A program made the position numbers and the translations under genes. DNA of 64,000 nucleotides from Lunularia cruciata (Eukaryota; Streptophyta; Marchantiopsida; Lunulariales; Lunulariaceae), in contig OX419758.1 of NCBI GenBank assembly GCA_948567375.1, positions 51,103,473 to 51,167,472 on the forward strand. The letters are read 5' to 3'. Under the pieces are notes generated by a model, which saw nothing but the letters and a program-made list of their open reading frames with translations, ran no database searches and was not told the origin of the DNA. Below, piece after piece: positions 57,713-64,000 of this stretch (the first letter of the stretch is position 1; every line of letters begins with the position of its first letter).

Positions 57713-57713
57713 T

Positions 57714-58295
57714 TGTAATACTCCGAGGATAGGAGATCTGAACACACCATGAGAGACACACACTTTCACACTCAAACTCCGATGCACCAAAGGAACACCT
57801 TCTCTTTATTATATAGGCAAAGCGGATCTCTTCCAATGAAGCTCCACCATAGGATAAGGTACATAGATAGGTGACATGTCATCAAGCTACACCCTTGGAT
57901 TACTTCCTTCAATCGCGGGGGGGGGGGGGGGGGGGGGGAGGGGAGATCTGCACATTTTTTAGGCCTAATTCATCCGTTTAGGCCTCAAAAATGTGCAGGC
58001 CTTGATCAAGCCATATGATCAAGATGTGAAATTTGGTTCATCTGGAATGATGTTATACATGATGGTCAAAATAGATCAGATAGAAGTATCACCAAAAGGG
58101 TACTTCTACTAATAGGGCACTAAACCGAAATAGGTTTGAAAACCTTAGAACCAATAGCTAGACATATGATTTGAAGGTGAGAATTAGGTTGGTAACATCT
58201 GGAAGGATGTTACACAGGATGGACTAAATAGATCAGAAAGAAGTATCACCAAAAGCGGACTTCTACTATTAGAGTTGGAACCAAAATATGCCTAA
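57714..58295 (-). repeat. 5' LTR of element H, shortened, with an inverted outer half
   Basis: 57,714 to about 57,970 reads in the element's own (minus) orientation and includes a run of 22 G (57,917-57,938). About 57,995-58,295 reads in the plus orientation from near the LTR start ('agccatatgatc-agatgtgaaat') to 'ccaaaatatgcct'. A short palindrome (ctgcacatttttt...aaaaatgtgcag, about 57,948-57,997) sits at the switch. Confidence 0.8.
57917..57938. repeat. Run of 22 G
   Basis: Longest homopolymer in the window, at the LTR position that carries shorter G or C runs in other copies (10 G at 52,242; 14 C at 32,074; 11 C at 4,063). Confidence 0.9.
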
Positions 58296-58909
58296 GCATA
58301 ACCCTTCAATCAGATATATGGATTGGTGACATGCCTTTGCTCTCCACCCTTAGATTAAATGCATGCATGGGTGACATGTTGGATCTTGTCCTATCTGGTT
58401 GGTCAAACCAGTGTTGACCAAAGGGAATCTTTAGTGAATCTTCTTGTAAGAATCTCAAAATTACATGGGTGAGGTACCATTGGAAACCTCTTGATGAGAC
58501 AAACAAGGGGGAGGGTTGGCCAGCCTCTACTTTCCTCAAGGGGAGTGTGTGATAACTTGCACATTTTTGAGGCCTAATTATCTGTTTAGGCCCTCGAAAT
58601 TGCCTCCAAAGATTTCAAGCATATTTTGGTTTTTGCTTTATTAGAAGAAGTACCCTTTTGGTGATACCTCTTTTTGATCTATTTAGTCCATCATGTGTAA
58701 CATCCTTCTAATGTTACCACCTCTAGATCATATGTCTAGTTATTGGTTCTAAGGTTTTCAAGTCTGTTTTGGGTTCTGTCATATTGGTAGAAATACCCAT
58801 TTGGTGATACCTCTATCTGATCTATTTAGTCCATCATATATAACATCCTTCAAGATATTACCAAACCAAATTTAAACTCTAGATCATATGTTTAACTATT
58901 GGTATTACA
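58296..58909 (-). repeat. Solo LTR J, second part
   Basis: Continues exactly where 51,871 stops in the LTR text (acccttcaatcagatatatg, equivalent to acccttggatcagatacatg at 3,339) and ends at TTGGTATTACA. No primer site or polypurine tract adjoins either end of J, so it is a solo LTR. Its own target duplication is not visible. Confidence 0.75.
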
Positions 58910-60192
58910 CCAATGATAGCAAATGTGATACAGTCACAATGTAACCCATGTATGTTTAAATAAAGATGAATTAATTGACTTGCATTATGATTAAGATATT
59001 AATCATAATACAATTCAAGTGTGTGTATGTGTGTGTGTATTATTATGACTATAGCATCCATTGTTGCTCATTGGCATTGTTGGTATTAGTTGTCACTCAT
59101 TGGCATTGGACGTGGGCAATGCTGCATTATCCTGCCTAATGCCTCTAGGTGCAACATGTTGAAGTTTACGCCAAAGCCGAGTGGCACCGGTTGGGTTTAG
59201 GGCAATGTATGATGGCACATGTTGTTGGTAAGTGATGCATGTAGGCACTAGAGGATGTAGATTTAGAAATGCACATAGATGGCCAATGCCATGAGGTGCC
59301 ACATGCCAAAGCTTGCACCAAAGTTGAGTGGTACCAATTGGGTTTAGAGCAACGTGTGATGATGCTAGTTGTTTGTAGGTGCCACATGTAGGTGCCAGAG
59401 GATGCCCAATTATAAAGTTCAATAATTGTTCAAAGTGTCAAGGTACAAGTGATATGAGGAATGAGAGTGGAAAGAAGTGTAAATAAAAGTAGAATAAAAA
59501 ATATGAGACATATCACATGATAAGAGAAACGAGAGTTTGACAAAGAGAAATCAAGAATGGAAATAAATGTGTGAGAAAGAATATGATACATGAGATGTGT
59601 ATAAATGTATATAAATGTACATAATGTATAAATGTGTAGCCACTAAAGCTAGTCATTATGTTGGAGGAGAAGAAGAAAAGGAGATGCAACATGGTGTCTA
59701 CATACTACTACTACATCCTCAAGTCTGCATCGATATACATGATGTTGAATCTTAAATGGACTCAACAACCACCAAAATTGCCACTTGCTCCCATCCAAGT
59801 GTGGGTGCCTAATACCACTAGTAAGAAGGAATATAGAGAATATATAAGAGAATATATGGGTCACAACTATAAGAACTCAGTCTACTGGATGTTCACTCCT
59901 TTTTTGCCAAGCTAAGATCAGGCCTATCATCATGGACAAATCTATCCAAAACACTCATCAAGGAGTCGCATGACCAAGTATATGATGTTATTTTTGCCTT
60001 GTAAGGACAGAAGTGGGTAGGATGGATAGCACCATGTGGATGGTTCATACAATAAGAGAGTGCACAACTGTCTAGGATCAAAAGATCACAAAAAATAAAC
60101 CTAATGAAGTGAGATGTTCATATGATCTAACTCTTAGTCCTCTGAACTCATCATCTTGTTGGACATCTATAGAAAAAAAACAAGCCATGAGG
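58910..60192. other. Spacer with a short satellite, no recognised gene
   Basis: Contains an imperfect (GT) run (59,020-59,039), a two-unit 147-bp satellite (59,138-59,410) and an open stretch of 85 codons at 59,658-59,915 with no family signature. Confidence 0.5.
59138..59410. repeat. Two tandem units of about 147 bp, open on the minus strand
   Basis: Units start aatgcc at 59,138 and 59,285 and share 'ccaaag-cgagtgg-acc', 'ttgggtttag' and 'gtaggc-c-agaggatg'. The minus strand is open through both (59,093-59,422) and reads a repeated HPL-PTC-TY-Q block of 49 residues. Reading frame and unit length (147 = 3 x 49) are compatible, so openness may be incidental. Confidence 0.75.
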
Positions 60193-60749
60193 TGTAAATT
60201 TCTGAGGACAGGAGAACACCCGAGAGAAAACCTAAAAGAAGAAACACAAAGCTTCACACTCAAAACTTTGATCCCCCAAAGGAGCACCTTGTCTTTATTG
60301 TATAGCAAAGAGAATTCACTCAAAGTAAGCTCCACCCTTAGATTATTTGTATGCATGGCTGACATGTTGGTTCTAGTCCTATTTGGTTGATTAAACAAGC
60401 TATGATTAGAGGGAATCTTAGAGAATCTTCTTGTAGGAATCTTAAAATTGCATTGGTGAGGTATCAATGGAAAGCTCTTGCCAAGACAAAAAAAGGAGAG
60501 GGAAAAGCTAATATTTTCCTTTTTTGAGGCCTAATTCATCTACATATTTTTGAGGCCTAATTTATCTACATAAGCCTCCAAGATTGGCTCTAAAGTTTTA
60601 GGCTATTTTTAGCTTTTTCACAATTAGTAGAAGTTCTCTAATGGTGATACCTCTATCTTATCTACTTAGTCCATCATATATAATATTCTTCCAAATGTTA
60701 CCAAGCAAATATTCACTTCTAGATAATATGTCTAGCTATTGGTATAACA
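60193..60749 (-). repeat. 3' LTR of element I
   Basis: 557 bp, plus strand from TGTAAATTTCTGAGG (for TGTAATACTCCGAGG) to GGTATAACA. Single U3 repeat. Followed by the polypurine complement acctccccccttttaag (60,751-60,767). Confidence 0.85.
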
Positions 60750-60829
60750 AACCTCCCCCCTTTTAAGATGCAATATCCTCATTGTAAGGCTATTGCCCAA
60801 AAGATTTCACTACCACCGGTGCATGGGTC

Positions 60830-60960
60830 AAGTTAGCTATTGACTCCCATGTTGCTTCATATAGAAGGTACACTTTCCATTGTACAAGATATTCCACACA
60901 CAGATGGCAAGTACCATGGTTGCATTTTTGGAGAATGTGTTCTACTTCATATTCCTTTGT
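60830..60960 (-). pseudogene. Chromodomain of element I (fossil)
   Basis: KEYEVEHILQKCNHGTCHLC then VEYLVQWKVYLLYEATWES, readily aligned with 52,687-52,828. Confidence 0.85.
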
Positions 60961-61099
60961 ACCATCAATGAATATTGGACAAGGTCTAATTTCTTGTATG
61001 GAAGGAGAGTGAGGCGGTGGGAGGCATATTTGCATTGTAAGGAACCATAAAATATTGGATGGATCTTCATGTATGGTGGTAGCTCAAGGTGATAGGCCA

Positions 61100-62020
61100 T
61101 TGTGCCAATTTGACAAAGAATGGGACACTACACAATAAAATAAGCTCTAAACTTACAAAGGCCAACTAATGTGAGGTTGGTTGTTGATAGCCCGACTTGA
61201 TCCCCAATATTGAACTCCATGTGTTGATTGTGTGCATCTACATACTGCTTTTGTTGACTTTGGGTGATCTACAACTTTTACTTGGCGTTCTCCACTCGCT
61301 ATTGGATTCTAGAAACAAAAGTGTTGATAGCTTTAACCTTGGTAGCCATCAGACTGATCATCATCAAGCTCAAAGGTGTGACCTGTGTAGATGCATTCAT
61401 TGAATTATTATGAGAAAATTCCACCAATGTAAGTAACGTGTCCCACCTCTCTTGCTCATCTAAGGTGAAACCATTGAGCATGTCTTCAATAGTGCTATTA
61501 GCCCATTCTTTTTGTTTATCAATCTGTGGATGATAAGCTATAGATATGGCCAATTTGGTTTCTTCAAAACCAAAGAGTGTTCTCCAAAACAAACTAGTGA
61601 ATTGAGGGCCTCTATTGATGAGAGTACTCAAGACAAGCCATGGTGAGAAAAGATTGCATCTAAGTACAATTGAGCTAGTTGTGGAGCAATTGCGTCCTTG
61701 TTGAGTTGGTCAACAAAGACTACCATGGAGTCAAACCTTGAGGTGGTCTTGGGAAATTCACAAACCAGATCCATGCTTACTTGTTCCCAATGTTCTTTAA
61801 GGATGGGGAGAGGTTGTAGGAGTCTTAGGCAAGCTTGATTAGAAGCTTTATTTTGTTGATAAAGTAGGCAGCTTCGAACATATTCCATCACATTGTTGCT
61901 CATTTGGGACCAATAATAATGGTGTATGGGTAAATCCAAGGTCTTGTCCACTCCAATGGGACCTTCAATGGCAGAATCATGACATTTTTCTATGGTTCTT
62001 ATGTTTATGGCATCCATAAC
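61100..62020 (-). pseudogene. Integrase block of element I (fossil)
   Basis: Zinc region (GPIGVDKTLDLPIHHYYW, about 61,910-61,970; CLLYQQNKAS). DDE core (FDSMVVFVDQLNKDA; AYHPQIDKQKEWANS, about 61,490-61,540). Then VEFSHNNSMNAST. Confidence 0.82.
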
Positions 62021-63460
62021 CCGCCATCATAAAAGGTGAGTCTTGGGTGTTGGTGATGCCTTTGGGTGATTGAGCTCTTGCAATTTGTGGATCAATTTTT
62101 GTAGCAACAAGTGCCTTGGCCAAAATTCAAGGTTCATCTTGACCTCTACCTCTAGATTGTTTTCCACTGGCTTTGGTTGAATGCATTTACAAGTTGCTTC
62201 TTGCCTTCTACATATGTGATTGTCATGTTGAACCATTGTCTCCACTTTACCCACCAAATCTATCGATGAGATGGATCTTTTTGTGCCTTGAGGTAGACTA
62301 GAGGTTTGTGGTTTTTTTCCACTACAAATGCATTCTCACCAAGATAGTGCTTCCAATGCTTGGTTGCAAAGACAATGGCCAACTCTTCTCATTCAATGAT
62401 GTGATAATTTTATTTTGCCGGTAACAACTTTTGAGAGCAATATGCAATTGGGTCAATATGCATCTATCATGCCACTCTTGTTGTAGGACTGCTCCTATTG
62501 CTATGCTTGATGCATCTATAGCCAACTTGATTGGATGTTTTAGATCATATCATTTCAAGATTGGTGCATGTAGTAATGCATCTTTCAATTCCTAAAAGGC
62601 CAATTCTTGTGCAGTTCCCTACACCCACTTCTTCTCCTTGCCTAGTAGTGTTGTTAAAGGTTGTATAACCTTGGAGAAGTCCTTGAAAAATTGATGATAC
62701 AACCCCATCAATCCCAAGAAGTTCTTGAGTTGGATCTAATCTTTTGGAGCATTCCATTTTTGAATGACCTCTATTTTATTTTTTAATACTTGGATACCTT
62801 TTGAACTTACTCTATGCCCCAAGTAATAAACTTCCAACTTGCCAAATTCACACTTTGAGATTTTGGCATACAACTGATTCTGCCCTTGAATCTAGAGGAC
62901 TTCTCGTAAATGTTGCTTGTGTTCCATCATCGTCCTATTCTAGACTAAGATGTTGTCTAGGAAGGTGATAACAAATTTATCCAAGTATGGAAAGAATATG
63001 TCATTCTTTAAAATCATGAAGTGGTTGTTGTGTTGGTGAGGCCAAATGACATCACCAAGTATTTAAAGTGGACATACCTTGTTCAAAAAGTAGGTGTATA
63101 TCTTCCTCTGCAATCTTGAGTTGTAACCGCTCCATATATCATGTTAGGTGGAGAGTTTTGTCCCATTGAATTGATCAAACAAGCCATCTATGCGGGGTAA
63201 GGGGTATTTTTTCTTCATTGTTTGTTGATTTAGGCTCCAATAGTCAATGCACATGAGAATTGTACCATCCTTCTTCACAAACAAGACAAGAGCACCATAT
63301 GGTGATACATTGGGTTGGATAAACCCTGTAGCAGCATATCCTTGATTTGAGCCTTATACTCCTCCAATTTATGAGGTGATAGACAATATGAGGCCTTACA
63401 AGGAGATGTCTTCCTCAAAATATTATACTTTTATGATCTACTCTTCTTTTTGGTGGTAAT
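62020..63460 (-). pseudogene. RT-RNase H block of element I (fossil)
   Basis: RT motifs between about 63,400 and 62,760 (region equivalent to [11 protein letters not shown] near 63,230; catalytic loop near 62,950). RNase H runs from about 62,525 (AIDASSIAIGAVLQQEWHD) to about 62,150. Confidence 0.78.
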
Positions 63461-63469
63461 CCTATGAGT

Positions 63470-63925
63470 AGATCAACCGAGAAGACATGTGGAAACTCAT
63501 TGACCACATCTTTCAATTTCTCAAGAATTTATCCATTGAGTTGTGCACTCTAGACTTCTCTTATTAGACCCATGAAACATCTATTTGTCTTACAAATAGT
63601 TATTGTCCCTTTGATATAAAGAAACAATTCTTGCTTGTGTGATCTTTCTTTAACCCCAGTGATCTTCCATTGGCAAGTTTTGACTACTTTCTTCTTCCAA
63701 TCAACCATAAGGTTGTAATGATCTATCCATAGCATGCCTAAGATTACATCATAATGCGTTAACCAAATCACTTGCCACTCAAGTGCTTCTTAATACTATC
63801 CTATAAAGAGTGCTACCTTTCTAGGTAATGACTCAATCCTCTTTGTTTACCCATTAGGTAGCTCTATTTTTGTATTCTCATCCTTCTCTAGATCCATCTC
63901 CAATCTTATTGCAATAGAGCAAGAC
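63470..63925 (-). pseudogene. Protease block of element I (fossil)
   Basis: Reads DVILGMLWIDHYNLMVDWKK, the conserved protease C-terminal region, at 63,690-63,750. The active-site loop would lie beyond the point where family similarity ends. Confidence 0.7.
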
Positions 63926-64000
63926 AAAATATTAGTGTGTATGTTAGTGTGTAATAGTTGTTTGAGAGGATGGAATATGGCATGTATGACTCCTCCACTC

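Larger units (their letters stand above)
51872..58295 (-). mobile_element. Ty3/gypsy chromovirus H, nearly complete, nested in LTR J
   Basis: A 6.4-kb minus-strand copy of the same family as C. It has a 749-bp 3' LTR, polypurine tract, chromodomain, integrase, RNase H, RT, protease, gag, primer site (one mismatch) and a shortened, internally inverted 5' LTR. The integrase-chromodomain part is among the better preserved in the window. Target duplications are not clear because the right LTR is rearranged. Broken in several places. Confidence 0.9.
60193..64000 (-). mobile_element. Ty3/gypsy chromovirus I, partial (right edge)
   Basis: Minus-strand element of the same family as A, C and H, running off the right edge. 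From left to right it has a 557-bp 3' LTR, polypurine tract, chromodomain, integrase, RNase H, RT and protease. Near 63,930 the family sequence stops and unrelated DNA (tgtgtatgttagtgtgtaata) begins, so either the element was truncated there or another insertion starts. More diverged from C than H is. Broken. Confidence 0.88.

Noticed and set aside
59093-59422. 109-codon minus-strand gene
   Set aside because: It is made of two satellite units and its openness follows from the unit length being a multiple of three, so it is listed as a repeat.
1-64000. tRNA, rRNA, CRISPR array, bacterial or organelle genes
   Set aside because: No cloverleaf, rRNA core motif, regularly spaced repeat array or chloroplast/mitochondrial gene signature was seen on either strand.

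Overview
This window looks like intergenic DNA from a large, repeat-rich plant nuclear genome, most likely a gymnosperm or another seed plant with long-lived retrotransposons. The evidence is nested Ty3/gypsy chromoviruses with a plant initiator-tRNA-Met primer site (TGGTATCAGAG), a degraded Ty1/copia element, a pogo/Tigger-like DNA transposon and no convincing intact host gene. The sequence is AT-rich and most of it is CpG-poor. LTR pairs differ by roughly 8-20% by eye, so most insertions are old. The plant-group assignment is inference.

Left part (1-18,767). A minus-strand chromovirus runs off the left edge and ends in a rearranged 5' LTR at 3,204-4,417. It abuts a plus-strand Ty1/copia remnant (4,424-8,829) that holds a solo LTR of a second gypsy family (6,297-6,988). 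Just 26 bp further on lies a pogo/Tigger-like transposon (8,856-11,045) with terminal inverted repeats, a TA target duplication and a recognisable, broken transposase. AT-rich unassigned DNA follows, with small tandem duplications and an RT fossil (13,762-14,192), then a truncated chromovirus (gag plus 5' LTR, about 16,575-18,767).

Middle part (18,768-44,450). Degraded coiled-coil and gag-like coding DNA was the target for a plus-strand chromovirus B (22,219-42,356). B was itself split twice: by a structurally complete chromovirus C (25,858-32,444, 5-bp duplication GGTGC) and by a minus-strand Athila/Tat-like gypsy element D (32,888-40,186). Another solo LTR (42,751-43,435, perfect duplication GTTAG) sits just downstream in the same target.

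Right part (44,450-64,000). About 7 kb is free of LTR elements. It holds a 269-bp tandem duplication, a richer CpG-containing stretch with several hairpins (one flanked by TTAA), and a broken gene-like region of unknown function at 50,359-51,740. After that, chromovirus H (51,872 to about 58,295) is nested inside a solo LTR of its own family, and part of its 5' LTR is inverted. A tandem coding-like satellite follows, then a last minus-strand chromovirus (60,193 to the right edge).

Nothing here works as an operon or pathway. The biology is transposon nesting, LTR rearrangement and decay. The best leads are the Tigger-like element, the fold-back LTRs, the TTAA-flanked hairpin and the unassigned gene-like block at 50.4-51.7 kb. 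All coordinates of degraded parts are approximate unless a terminal motif is stated.
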